From an uncultured Lysobacterales bacterium (lineage in GTDB: Bacteria > Pseudomonadota > Gammaproteobacteria > Xanthomonadales > Xanthomonadaceae): DNA of 15,479 nt. Shown in pieces: positions 8,793 through 15,479 of this stretch; within the stretch, counting starts at the first letter, position 1; every line of letters begins with the position of its first letter. Position numbers and translations under genes: made by a program. The DNA lies in the NCBI GenBank assembly GCA_946886865.1, contig CAMPJI010000051.1, positions 1-15,479 of the forward strand, read 5' to 3'. A model generated the notes under the pieces. That model saw nothing but the letters and a program-made list of their open reading frames with translations. It was not told the DNA's origin and did no database searches.

Positions 8793-9749
8793 TCAGCTGG
8801 CGGCCCCGGCCCGGCCCGGGGACGCCCATGCGAACAGGCGCCGGGGTTGCAGCCTGCCGTGCCCGTCGACCGTGACGATGCCCAGCGCCCGGCCCTGCGC
8901 ATCGCAGGCGACGGCGGTCTCGGCCGCCGGGGCATCCACCTGCTGTGCCTGCCCGTGCCCGAGCCCGTGGGCCGCGGCCGCATCGAGCGTGATCGACGGA
9001 AAGTCCACCAGCCCGGCCTCCACCGGCAACAGGCAGGCGTCCAGCGCCGCCTCGCCATCGGACTCGCGCAGGGCGCGCAATGCCTCCAGCGTGAACATCC
9101 GGGGTTGCCTGAACGGGTCGACCCACAGCCGTCGCAGGGTGGCGACATGGGCCCCGCACCCCAGGGCTTCGCCGATGTCGCGCACCAGGCTCCGGATGTA
9201 GGTCCCCGACCCGCACTCGACGTGCAGCGACAGCCGGGGGCCGTCACTCCCGAGCGGTTGCAGGGTATCGACCTGCACTTCGCGGACGGGCGCGTCGATG
9301 GCTTCGCCGCGGCGGGCACGGGCGTACAGCGGCTCCCCGCCCTGCTTCAGCGCCGAGTACACCGGCGCGCGCTGCTGGATGCGGCCGCGCAGCGGCACCA
9401 GGGCGGCCTCGATATCGGCGTCGGACAGCCCTGCCGGCACCGGGCGTTCGCGCAGCACGGCGCCGTCGGCATCGTCGGTGTCGGTAGTGGCGCCCAGCAC
9501 GGCAGTGGCGTGGTACGCCTTGCGTGCGCCCAGCAGCAGGCCCGCGATCTTGGTGGCCTCGCCGAAGCACACGGGCAACAGGCCGGTGGCGAGCGGATCG
9601 AGGCTGCCGGTGTGACCGCCCTTGGCGGCGCGGAACAGGTGGCGCACCTGCTGCAGGGCCTGGTTGGAGCTCAGCCCTGCCGGCTTGTCCAGCAGCAGCA
9701 GCCCGTCGAGCGGGCGGAACACGGTGCGGGGGCGCTGGGGCTTCTTCAT
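8793..9749 (-). CDS. truB: tRNA pseudouridine-55 synthase
   Basis: Isomerises U55 in the T loop of tRNAs. It is 318 residues (E. coli 314). The catalytic motif [16 protein letters not shown] is present with the nucleophile at Asp51. Other family blocks are [21 protein letters not shown] at the N-terminus (near 16), [30 protein letters not shown] and [13 protein letters not shown]-like RNA-binding end follows (about 255-318). I chose ATG 9749 ([10 protein letters not shown]). The in-frame ATG 9821 would add 24 residues, part of them translated from a REP-like repeat, and has GGAGG directly abutting the ATG, which is too close. The Shine-Dalgarno for 9749 is weak. It is separated from rbfA by a 246-base, repeat-bearing gap. 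Confidence 0.97.
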   Translation of the reverse strand: MKKPQRPRTVFRPLDGLLLLDKPAGLSSNQALQQVRHLFRAAKGGHTGSLDPLATGLLPVCFGEATKIAGLLLGARKAYHATAVLGATTDTDDADGAVLRERPVPAGLSDADIEAALVPLRGRIQQRAPVYSALKQGGEPLYARARRGEAIDAPVREVQVDTLQPLGSDGPRLSLHVECGSGTYIRSLVRDIGEALGCGAHVATLRRLWVDPFRQPRMFTLEALRALRESDGEAALDACLLPVEAGLVDFPSITLDAAAAHGLGHGQAQQVDAPAAETAVACDAQGRALGIVTVDGHGRLQPRRLFAWASPGRAGAAS

Positions 9750-9771
9750 CGGTCGGCCGGCACAAGGCCCT

Positions 9772-9966
9772 TGTAGGAGCGGCTTCGCCGCGATGGGACG
9801 GTCGACGCTACCGGATGTCATCCTCCCCGATAGTCCAAGCAGACGTAGGCGCCTCGGGGGTCGGCGGTTGCACGCGACGCCCTATGCTCGCAGGCCGCGG
9901 GCACCGCTGCCGTCGGCCCGACCGTCGTGGCTCTCCGGTCATTTCGCGGCTGAAGCCGCTCCTGCA
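9772..9966. repeat. Widely spaced inverted pair of REP-like elements, GGCTT-core type
   Basis: The left element is TGTAGGAGCGGCTTCGCCGC, starting at 9772. The right element (9944-9966) is, on the minus strand, TGCAGGAGCGGCTTCAGCCG. They share the head and core of the 3405-3483 pair and lie head-to-head with about 150 bases between, in which I see no gene, promoter or structured RNA. The pair occupies most of the rbfA-truB gap, inside what is otherwise a compact operon. Confidence 0.75.
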
Positions 9967-9981
9967 GGAACCCCGGAGTCG

Positions 9982-10005
9982 ACAGGAAACCGACGTCAGT
10001 CGGTG
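9982..10005. repeat. Diverged REP-like element overlapping the rbfA stop codon
   Basis: ACCGAC, loop GTCA, GTCGGT (9989-10004) forms a perfect 6-bp hairpin. On the minus strand GACTGACGTCG followed by a TCCTG tail resembles the reversed GACGT-core REP seen at 3313-3376. The rbfA stop codon (9996-9998) lies in the hairpin loop. It is more degenerate than the other copies. Confidence 0.5.
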
Positions 10006-10361
10006 GCGTCGTCCGGCATCGGCGGGTTATCGCGCAGCAGGGTGTCGATGCGCTCGCCGCGGTCGACCGAGTCGTCGTAGTGGAAATGCAGCTCCGGCAC
10101 GTGGCGCATCTTCACCGCGCGCGCGAGCTTGTAGCGGATATCCGGCGCAAGTTCCTTCAGCGCCTTGACCGCCTCGGCGGAACGCTCTTCCTGCAGCGCG
10201 GTCACGAAGACCTTGGCATGCGCCATGTCGCGCGTGACCTCGACGTCGGACACGCTGACCGACGGCAGCCCGTGCTCGCGCACGGCTTCGTGGACAAGCG
10301 TGCCCAGCTCGCGGCGGAGCTGGGCGGAGACGCGGTCGGTGCGGTGGAAGGACTTCTTCAT
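9996..10361 (-). CDS. rbfA: 30S ribosome-binding factor A
   Basis: Small KH-like protein that binds the pre-30S particle near 16S helix 1 and the decoding centre during late maturation and in the cold. It is 121 residues (E. coli 133). Typical blocks are RTDRVSAQLRRELGTLV, SVSDVEVTRDMAHAKVFVT and RHVPELHFHYDDSVDRGERID. The start is ATG 10361 (MKKSFHRTD), with a partial Shine-Dalgarno (GAGAG) just upstream. An ATG at 10544 in the same frame would overlap infB and adds no conserved sequence. The stop codon falls in a decayed REP-like hairpin, so the acidic tail (PMPDDATD) may have been trimmed or set by the repeat. Confidence 0.97.
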   Translation of the reverse strand: MKKSFHRTDRVSAQLRRELGTLVHEAVREHGLPSVSVSDVEVTRDMAHAKVFVTALQEERSAEAVKALKELAPDIRYKLARAVKMRHVPELHFHYDDSVDRGERIDTLLRDNPPMPDDATD

Positions 10362-10398
10362 GGCTCTCGGGGACTCGTGGCTGGCGGGTGGGACCTGG

Positions 10399-10451
10399 GG
10401 CCCGGTACCGGATGCGCTACGGCATCCGGGTTCCGGTCCGCGTCCCGGGCC
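10399..10451. repeat. Nested inverted repeat in the infB-rbfA gap
   Basis: The inner stem CCGGATGC/GCATCCGG (10408-10415 with 10422-10429, loop of six) is enclosed by outer arms GGCCCGG (10399-10405) and CCGGGCC (10445-10451). There is no T run on either side, so it is not a standard intrinsic terminator. It could be an mRNA processing or stabilising structure, or an old repeat. It starts just past the infB stop codon and does not match the TGTAGGA-headed REP family. Confidence 0.6.
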
Positions 10452-10453
10452 TA

Positions 10454-13006
10454 TCACAGCGTCCGCTGCACCTCGACGCGCTCGAAGCACTCGATCTGGT
10501 CGCCCGGCTGCACGTCGTTGTACTGCTTCACGCCAATGCCGCACTCGGTGTTGACGCGCACCTCGTCGACGTTCTCCTTGAAGCGGCGCAGCGATTCCAG
10601 CTCGCCCTCGAAGATGACGGTGTTGTCGCGCAGCACGCGGATCGGCTTGCTGCGCTTGACCACACCTTCCACCACCATGCAGCCGGCGACGGCGCCGAAC
10701 TTGGAGCTGCGGAAGACATCGCGCACCTCGGCGGTGCCGATGATCTCTTCGCGGATCTCCACGCCCAGGATGCCGGACGCGACCTGCTTCACCTGGTCGA
10801 TCACGTCATAGATGATCGAGAAGTACCGCAGATCGACACCGTTGGTCTCGATGACCTTCCGCGCGGAGGCGTCGGCACGGACGTTGAAGCCGATGATGGT
10901 GGCCTTGGAGGTCGACGCCAGCTGTGCGTCGGACTCGGTGATGCCGCCCACGCCCGAACCGATGACGTTGATGCGGATGGCGTCGGTCGACAGCGCGGTG
11001 AGGGCTTCCTTCAGCGCCTGCACCGAACCCTGCACGTCGGCCTTGACCACCAGGTTGAGCGAGAGCTGGCCCTCGGCCTGGCCCATCTGCGCCATGATGT
11101 CTTCCATGCGGTTGCCCGCCTGGGCGACCAGGCGCGAGTCGCGGCGCTTGGTGTCGCGCTGCTGCGCGACGTCCTTGGCCAGGCGCTCGTCCTCGACCAC
11201 GACGAAGTCGTCGCCGGCATCGGGCACGCCCGACAGGCCGAGCACCTGCACCGGGATGGACGGGCCGGCCGAATCGACCTGCTTGCCGGTCTCGTCAAAC
11301 AGCGCACGCACGCGGCCGTACTGCACGCCGCAGACCAGGTAGTCGCCTTTGCGCAGCTGGCCCTGCTGGACCAGCACCGTGGCAACCGGGCCGCGGCCCT
11401 TGTCCAGCGAGGACTCGATCACCACGCCGGTGGCACGGCCATCGATCACCGCCTGCAGCTCCAGCACCTCGGCCTGCAGCGAGATCGCGTCCAGCAGGCC
11501 GTCGATGTTCTGGCCGGTCTTGGCCGACAGCTCGACGAACTGCGTGTCGCCACCGAACTCCTCGGCCACGACTTCCTGCTCGAGCAGCTCGTTCTTGACC
11601 TTCAGCGGGTCGGCGCCGGACTTGTCGATCTTGTTGACCGCCACGATCAGCGGCACGCCGGCCGCCTTCGCATGCTTGATGGCCTCGATCGTCTGCGGCT
11701 TGACGCCGTCGTCGGCGGCGACCACCAGCACCACGATGTCGGTCAGCTTGGCGCCACGGGCGCGCATCGACGAGAACGCCGCATGGCCCGGGGTGTCCAG
11801 GAAGCTGATGACGCCCTTGTCGGTTTCGACGTGGTACGCGCCGATGTGCTGGGTGATGCCGCCGGCCTCGCCGGTGGCGACCTTGGTGCGGCGGATATAG
11901 TCCAGCAGCGAGGTCTTGCCGTGGTCGACGTGGCCCATGATGGTGACCACGGGCGGACGCGCGGCCTTCTCGCCCTGCGACTCCTCCACGTGCGCCATCA
12001 GCGCGTTCTCGACGTCGGCCTCATCGGCCTTGACCACGTTGTGGCCGAGCTCCTCGGTCACGAGCGCGGCGGTGTCGTGGTCGATCACCTGGTTGATGGT
12101 CGCCATGACGCCCATCTTGAACAGCGTCTTGACCAGCTCGCCGCCCTTGAGCGCCATCTTCTGCGCCAGTTCGGCGACGGTGATGGTCTCGCCGATGGCG
12201 ACGTCGCGCACGACCGGCGCGGTCGGCCGGGTGAAGCCGGTGCCGGTACGCGCCTGGTCGGACTGGCGGCGCGACTTGGGCTTGCCACGGGTGCTGCTGG
12301 AGCGACGCGCGCGCTCGGAAGCACTCAGGTGCATCTGGCCGGCGAAGCGACGGCTGCGATCCTCGTCCTCGGCCGCACCGCCGGTACGCGCCTTGCGCGC
12401 CGGTGGCTTGGGCGGATGGCCGTGGCCGTGGCTGCTGGGCTGGTTGCGGATCGGGTCCTCGGTGACCGGGATGACCTCCGGCTCGGCGGCGGCGCGCTCG
12501 GCCTCCTCGGCGGCACGCCGGGCGGCCTCCTCGGCCTCGCGCTTCTCGCGCTCGGCTTCCTCGGCACGGCGCTTGTCGGACTCCTCCAGCGCCTTCTGCT
12601 CGGCGGCGTTGCGGGCACGCGACTCCTCGAGCTTGCGCAGGATCTCCGCGCGCTCGTCGTCGCCGCCCGCCTGCGCGGCCTCGGCCGAATCCGGCCGCAC
12701 CAGCGTGACCTTCTTGCGCACGACCACGTCGACGGTGGAGCGGCTCTTGCCGCCCCCCACCGTCAGCTCCTGCTTGCGGCTGCGGCTGAGGGTGATCTTC
12801 TTCGGCGCCTCGCCGGCCGCGTCGGCCGTATCGGTCTTGCCGTGCGTCCGGCGCAGGAAGCCCAGCAGCTTGACCTTCTCGGTGCTCGATACGACCTGGT
12901 CGGGGTCGCTGAAGGGCATGCCGGCGGTGGCCAGCTGCTCCAGCAACTTCTCGACCGGTGTGTTCACCAGGGCGGCCAGCTTGCGGATGGTGGTTTGCTG
13001 CGACAT
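10454..13006 (-). CDS. infB: Translation initiation factor IF-2
   Basis: GTPase that places fMet-tRNA in the 30S P site and promotes subunit joining. It is 850 residues. An IF2_N domain (1 to about 52) leads into a basic stretch and a Glu/Arg/Ala-rich helical segment (about 117-177), then a His/Pro/Ser/Arg linker and the second N domain (about 264-340). The G domain shows G1 GHVDHGKT (358-365), G2 GGITQHIG, G3 DTPGH (about 402), G4 NKID (about 456) and G5 SAK (about 493). Domains II to IV follow, ending with the fMet-tRNA-binding beta barrel ([20 protein letters not shown]). The start is ATG 13006 ([10 protein letters not shown]); the in-frame ATG 13084 only adds translated spacer. The Shine-Dalgarno is weak. 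It lies 117 bases after nusA and 92 before rbfA in a shared operon. Confidence 0.98.
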   Translation of the reverse strand: MSQQTTIRKLAALVNTPVEKLLEQLATAGMPFSDPDQVVSSTEKVKLLGFLRRTHGKTDTADAAGEAPKKITLSRSRKQELTVGGGKSRSTVDVVVRKKVTLVRPDSAEAAQAGGDDERAEILRKLEESRARNAAEQKALEESDKRRAEEAEREKREAEEAARRAAEEAERAAAEPEVIPVTEDPIRNQPSSHGHGHPPKPPARKARTGGAAEDEDRSRRFAGQMHLSASERARRSSSTRGKPKSRRQSDQARTGTGFTRPTAPVVRDVAIGETITVAELAQKMALKGGELVKTLFKMGVMATINQVIDHDTAALVTEELGHNVVKADEADVENALMAHVEESQGEKAARPPVVTIMGHVDHGKTSLLDYIRRTKVATGEAGGITQHIGAYHVETDKGVISFLDTPGHAAFSSMRARGAKLTDIVVLVVAADDGVKPQTIEAIKHAKAAGVPLIVAVNKIDKSGADPLKVKNELLEQEVVAEEFGGDTQFVELSAKTGQNIDGLLDAISLQAEVLELQAVIDGRATGVVIESSLDKGRGPVATVLVQQGQLRKGDYLVCGVQYGRVRALFDETGKQVDSAGPSIPVQVLGLSGVPDAGDDFVVVEDERLAKDVAQQRDTKRRDSRLVAQAGNRMEDIMAQMGQAEGQLSLNLVVKADVQGSVQALKEALTALSTDAIRINVIGSGVGGITESDAQLASTSKATIIGFNVRADASARKVIETNGVDLRYFSIIYDVIDQVKQVASGILGVEIREEIIGTAEVRDVFRSSKFGAVAGCMVVEGVVKRSKPIRVLRDNTVIFEGELESLRRFKENVDEVRVNTECGIGVKQYNDVQPGDQIECFERVEVQRTL

Positions 13007-13025
13007 TCGGTATCCGTTCTCTTCA

Positions 13026-13044
13026 GGCCGCCGCGGGGGCGGCC
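13026..13044. repeat. GC-rich hairpin just upstream of infB
   Basis: GGCCGCC, loop of five, GGCGGCC: a perfect 7-bp stem ending about 20 bases before the infB ATG. On the infB mRNA it would sit close to the ribosome landing site and could modulate initiation. Function inferred. Confidence 0.5.
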
Positions 13045-13055
13045 AAGTGGGCGAT

Positions 13056-13078
13056 TGTAGGACGGGCCGTGACCCGCC
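13056..13078. repeat. REP-like element, variant core, in the nusA-infB gap
   Basis: TGTAGGACGGGCCGTGACCC starts at 13056. It shares the TGTAGGA head with the other elements in this window but has a CGGG/CCCG hairpin core. No partner copy in inverted orientation is clear. On the minus strand its end reads CCTACAAT, giving a -10-like TACAAT, but I see no convincing -35. Confidence 0.5.
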
Positions 13079-13090
13079 GCACATTCGACG

Positions 13091-13112
13091 CGGACGGGCC
13101 CCTGCCCGTCCG
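13091..13112 (-). other. Strong hairpin after nusA
   Basis: CGGACGGGC, loop CCCT, GCCCGTCCG: a perfect 9-bp GC stem 11 bases past the nusA stop codon. The minus strand lacks a T run after it, so it is not a standard intrinsic terminator. It may be a pause, attenuation or 3'-end-protecting structure between nusA and infB. Confidence 0.6.
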
Positions 13113-13123
13113 ATGCGTGGCGC

Positions 13124-14611
13124 TTACTCGAACCAGTGCTTGCGCGCTTCCATGATCAACGCCGCGGCGCGCTCCTCGTCCATCCCATCGATGTCGGTGA
13201 GCTCATCGGTGGCCAGGTCGGCCAGGTCGTCACGGGTGACGACGCCGCGCGCGGCCAGCTGGTAGGCCAGCTCGTCGTCCATGCCTTCCAGGGTGAGCAG
13301 GTCCTCGGCCGGCTGGTGCTCGTCGAGCTCCTCCTCGGCCGCCAGCGCGTCGTTGAGCAGCGCGTCGCGGGCGCGGGCGCGCAGTTCCTCGACGATGTCC
13401 TCGTCGAAGCCCTCCACGGCCAGCAGCTCGCCGACCGGCACGTAGGCGATTTCCTCGACCGTGCTGAAACCCTCCGACACCAGGATGCCGGCGATTTCCT
13501 CGTCGACCTCGAGCTTGGCCTGGAACAGTTCACGCGCGGCGGCCTGCTCGGACTCGCTCTTGGCCTGCACCTGGTCGGCGGTCATCACGTTGAGCTGCCA
13601 GCCGGTCATGCGGCTGGCCAGGCGCACGTTCTGGCCGCCCTTGCCGATGGCCTGGGCGAGGCGATCCTCGGCCACCGCGAGGTCCATCGAATGCTTGTCC
13701 TCGTCGACGACGATCGACTGCACCTCGGCCGGCGCCATCGCGTTGATCACGAACTGCGCTGGGTTGTCCGACCACAGCACGATGTCAACGCGTTCGCCGT
13801 TGAGCTCGTTGCTCACGGCCTGCACGCGCGAGCCGCGCATGCCGATGCAGGCGCCGATCGGATCGGTGCGGTTGTCGTGGGCCAGCACGGCGATCTTGGC
13901 GCGGTCGCCCGGGTCGCGGGCACAGGCCTTGATGGACACCAGGCCCTGGCCGACTTCCGGCACCTCCAGCTTGAACAGCTCCATCATGAATTCCGGGGCG
14001 GCGCGGCTGATGAACAGCTGCGGGCCGCGCGGCTCGGAACGCACGTCGAACAGGTAACCGCGGACGCGGTCGCCGGCGCGGAGCACGTCGCGCGGGATGC
14101 CCTTGTCCTTGGAGATGATCGCCTCGGCGTTGCCGCCCAGGTCGACATAGATGTTGCCGCGCTCGACACGCTTGACGATGCCGGTCACCAGCTCGCCGAC
14201 GCGGTCCTTCCACTGGTCCACGACCTGCGCGCGCTCGGCCTCGCGGACGCGCTGCACGATGACCTGCTTGGCGGCCTGCGCGGCGATGCGACCGAAGTCG
14301 GGGTTCTCGATCTGCTCTTCGATGAAATCGCCGACCTCGGCGCCCTCGGCCTCGTCGACCGCGTCCATGAGGCGGATCTGGCGGTCCGGGGACTCCATCA
14401 CCACGTCGTCGGCCACGACCTCCATCCGGCGGAAGGTCTCGTAGCTGCCATCCTTGCGGTCGATCGACACGCGCACCAGCACGTCCTCGTCGTGATAGCG
14501 CTTCTTGGCGGCGGACGCCAGCGCGGCCTCGATGGCCTCGAAGATCACGTCACGCGGCACGCCCTTCTCGTTCGCGACCGCATCGACGACCAGCAACAGT
14601 TCCTTGCTCAT
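13124..14611 (-). CDS. nusA: Transcription termination/antitermination factor NusA
   Basis: RNA-polymerase-associated factor controlling pausing, intrinsic and Rho-dependent termination, and antitermination on rRNA operons. It is 495 residues, the same as E. coli NusA. In order: RNAP-binding N-domain (MSKELLLVVDAVANEKGVP, 1 to about 130), S1 (about 137-200, GIVKRVERGNIYVDLGGNAE), KH1 (IGACIGMRGSRVQAVSNEL), KH2 (AVAEDRLAQAIGKGGQNVRL), and two acidic C-terminal HhH repeats (EGFSTVEEIAYVP.. and RGVVTRDDLADLATDELTDI..), so both AR1 and AR2 are present. The start is ATG 14611, with GGAG seven bases upstream, inside the last codons of rimP. The 4-base gap to rimP implies translational coupling. An in-frame ATG at 14713 lies within rimP and adds unconserved sequence. 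Confidence 0.99.
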   Translation of the reverse strand: MSKELLLVVDAVANEKGVPRDVIFEAIEAALASAAKKRYHDEDVLVRVSIDRKDGSYETFRRMEVVADDVVMESPDRQIRLMDAVDEAEGAEVGDFIEEQIENPDFGRIAAQAAKQVIVQRVREAERAQVVDQWKDRVGELVTGIVKRVERGNIYVDLGGNAEAIISKDKGIPRDVLRAGDRVRGYLFDVRSEPRGPQLFISRAAPEFMMELFKLEVPEVGQGLVSIKACARDPGDRAKIAVLAHDNRTDPIGACIGMRGSRVQAVSNELNGERVDIVLWSDNPAQFVINAMAPAEVQSIVVDEDKHSMDLAVAEDRLAQAIGKGGQNVRLASRMTGWQLNVMTADQVQAKSESEQAAARELFQAKLEVDEEIAGILVSEGFSTVEEIAYVPVGELLAVEGFDEDIVEELRARARDALLNDALAAEEELDEHQPAEDLLTLEGMDDELAYQLAARGVVTRDDLADLATDELTDIDGMDEERAAALIMEARKHWFE

Positions 14612-14615
14612 CTCG

Positions 14616-15269
14616 TTACTCCGCCGGGGTCGGCTTGTCGGCCGCCGGCTTGTGGTGGTGGATATCCGTCGGGGCATCGCCGGACGCCCCGTCTGTCTTG
14701 TTGCCGCGCGCACCGCGCGCAGGCGTCTTGCTGCCGCCCTCGCCGGCCTTGCCCTTGCCGGGCTTGGTGGGCGCTAGGCCCAGCGCCGCCCAGTCGGGGA
14801 CCAGGCGGGCCTTGTCGATGTTGTCAGCCGATACCTCGACCTGCGTGCCGTCCACGTCCAGCACCACGGTGTCGCCGCGGACCGCGACGATCACGCCCTG
14901 CAAGCGCCGGCGCCCGTCCTGCGGCAGCTTCAGCCCGACCTTGGCCGACTCGCCGATGAAGCGTTCGAACTGCGCCGGGGTGAACAGCGGACGGTCGACG
15001 CCCGGGGACGACACTTCAAGCGTGTAGTTGCCGCTGATGGGATCCTCGACGTCGAGCTGGGCCGAGACCTCGCGGCTCACGGTCTCGCAGTCCTCGATCG
15101 ACACCATGCGCTCCGGGTCGGCCGCCAGGTCCTGCTCGGACAGGTCGATGTACAACCGCACCACCGCGCCGCCCGGCGACGGCAGGTAGTCGATGCCCAG
15201 CAACTGCAGCCCCAGCGACGACACCGTCGGGGCCAGCAAGGCGGCGATTTCGTTCGCTTTCTGCGTCAC
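14616..15269 (-). CDS. rimP: Ribosome maturation factor RimP
   Basis: Assembly factor for the 30S head and central region. The core ([70 protein letters not shown]) matches the two-domain RimP fold. After KARLVPDW, where E. coli RimP ends, there is a hydrophilic extension of about 65 residues rich in Lys, Gly, Pro and Ala with HHHK. I recall a shorter Lys/Pro-rich tail in Xanthomonas RimP. I favour GTG 15269 ([12 protein letters not shown], 217 residues): GGAG lies nine bases upstream and the N-terminus then fits xanthomonad homologues. In-frame ATGs at 15326 and 15353 would add 19 or 28 residues and lack a Shine-Dalgarno. It is the first gene of the cluster. Confidence 0.93.
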   Translation of the reverse strand: MTQKANEIAALLAPTVSSLGLQLLGIDYLPSPGGAVVRLYIDLSEQDLAADPERMVSIEDCETVSREVSAQLDVEDPISGNYTLEVSSPGVDRPLFTPAQFERFIGESAKVGLKLPQDGRRRLQGVIVAVRGDTVVLDVDGTQVEVSADNIDKARLVPDWAALGLAPTKPGKGKAGEGGSKTPARGARGNKTDGASGDAPTDIHHHKPAADKPTPAE

Positions 15270-15390
15270 GCGCTCGAACTCCTGCGACTGGTTGGCGGAA
15301 ACTCCGACGGCGGTGTCGTGCGACATCCGGCATGGCCATGGCGCCCCGTGCAATCCACGGTTGCGACATGCCGCGACCGCCGGAGGGCGG

Positions 15391-15420
15391 AAACGACAAA
15401 GGGCCCATTGGGCCCCTTGT
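15391..15420 (-). terminator. Probable terminator of a gene beyond the right edge
   Basis: ACAAAGGGCCC (15396-15406), loop ATT, GGGCCCCTTGT (15410-15420): an 11-bp stem with one mismatch. On the minus strand it is followed by TTTGTCGTTT, a loose T-rich tail. It lies upstream of rimP, so it would end a transcript entering from the right, separating it from the rimP cluster. A partly leaky terminator is possible. Confidence 0.6.
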
Positions 15421-15440
15421 CCGTACCGCTGGATGTCGGC

Positions 15441-15465
15441 GTGATGCGCGAGCAGAGCGCATCAC
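15441..15465. repeat. Perfect palindromic hairpin near the right edge
   Basis: GTGATGCGC, loop of seven, GCGCATCAC: a perfect 9-bp stem. It lacks the TGTAGGA head of the other repeats and has no T run. It may belong to the end of the gene beyond the edge; I cannot say more from this window. Confidence 0.5.
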
Positions 15466-15479
15466 CAAGCCCAGGCTGC

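Noticed and set aside
9750..9821. Longer N-terminus for TruB from ATG 9821
   Set aside because: Would translate a REP-like element and adds residues absent from the family; GGAGG touches the ATG with no spacing.
9794..9943. Possible small gene or small RNA between the two repeat elements in the rbfA-truB gap
   Set aside because: No open frame with a ribosome binding site, no convincing promoter pair and no terminator-like stem seen.
10388..13060. Long plus-strand open frame (about 890 codons) opposite infB
   Set aside because: Mirror of infB codons; no recognisable domain or ribosome binding site.
13136..14959. Long plus-strand open frame (about 607 codons) opposite nusA and rimP
   Set aside because: Mirror of nusA codons; spans two genuine genes and has no motif.
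15462..15479. Possible end of an upstream minus-strand gene (reads AAWAW then stop)
   Set aside because: Only five codons are visible, too few to support a coding call.
1..15479. Mobile element, CRISPR, defence or biosynthetic system
   Set aside because: No transposase, integrase, tRNA attachment site, regular direct repeats or unknown gene cluster found; all eight full-length genes and the truncated receptor belong to known families.

Overview
The window is a high-GC, densely coding chromosomal segment from a gammaproteobacterium. It most likely comes from the Xanthomonadaceae/Lysobacteraceae (Lysobacter, Luteimonas or Pseudoxanthomonas type). The pointers are the gene order rimP-nusA-infB-rbfA-truB-rpsO-pnp, the xanthomonad-like C-terminal extension of RimP, and several TGTAGGAGC-headed REP-like palindromes between genes. 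The species cannot be fixed from sequence alone.

Layout, right to left because most genes are on the minus strand. The right edge (about 15270-15479) holds a terminator-like hairpin and a second palindrome, probably belonging to a gene outside the window. Then comes the transcription/translation cluster: rimP (30S maturation), nusA (4 bp after rimP), infB (IF2), rbfA (30S maturation), truB (tRNA Psi55 synthase), rpsO (ribosomal protein S15) and pnp (PNPase). rpsO has its own sigma70-like promoter and a strong intrinsic terminator. The rpsO-pnp gap carries two hairpins where an autoregulatory pnp leader would be expected. A UUCG-loop terminator ends pnp. Next is tex, an RNA-binding transcription accessory protein, also on the minus strand. 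dinB (DNA polymerase IV) converges on tex from the plus strand. A TonB-dependent receptor of the YncD/PqqU type, the outer-membrane importer of pyrroloquinoline quinone in E. coli, runs off the left edge, divergent from dinB.

The seven-gene cluster makes functional sense. RimP, RbfA and S15 build the 30S subunit, IF2 starts translation, NusA controls elongation and termination of transcription, TruB modifies tRNA, and PNPase turns over RNA. Tex is another RNA-associated factor. dinB and the PQQ receptor are independent neighbours.

I found no prophage, transposase, CRISPR array, toxin-antitoxin pair, defence system or unknown gene cluster. The gene content is ordinary. The least ordinary material is between genes: REP-like palindromes, some in inverted pairs (REPIN-like), two of which supply the stop codons of neighbouring genes (dinB and rbfA). 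No gene-free stretch exceeds about 250 bases.
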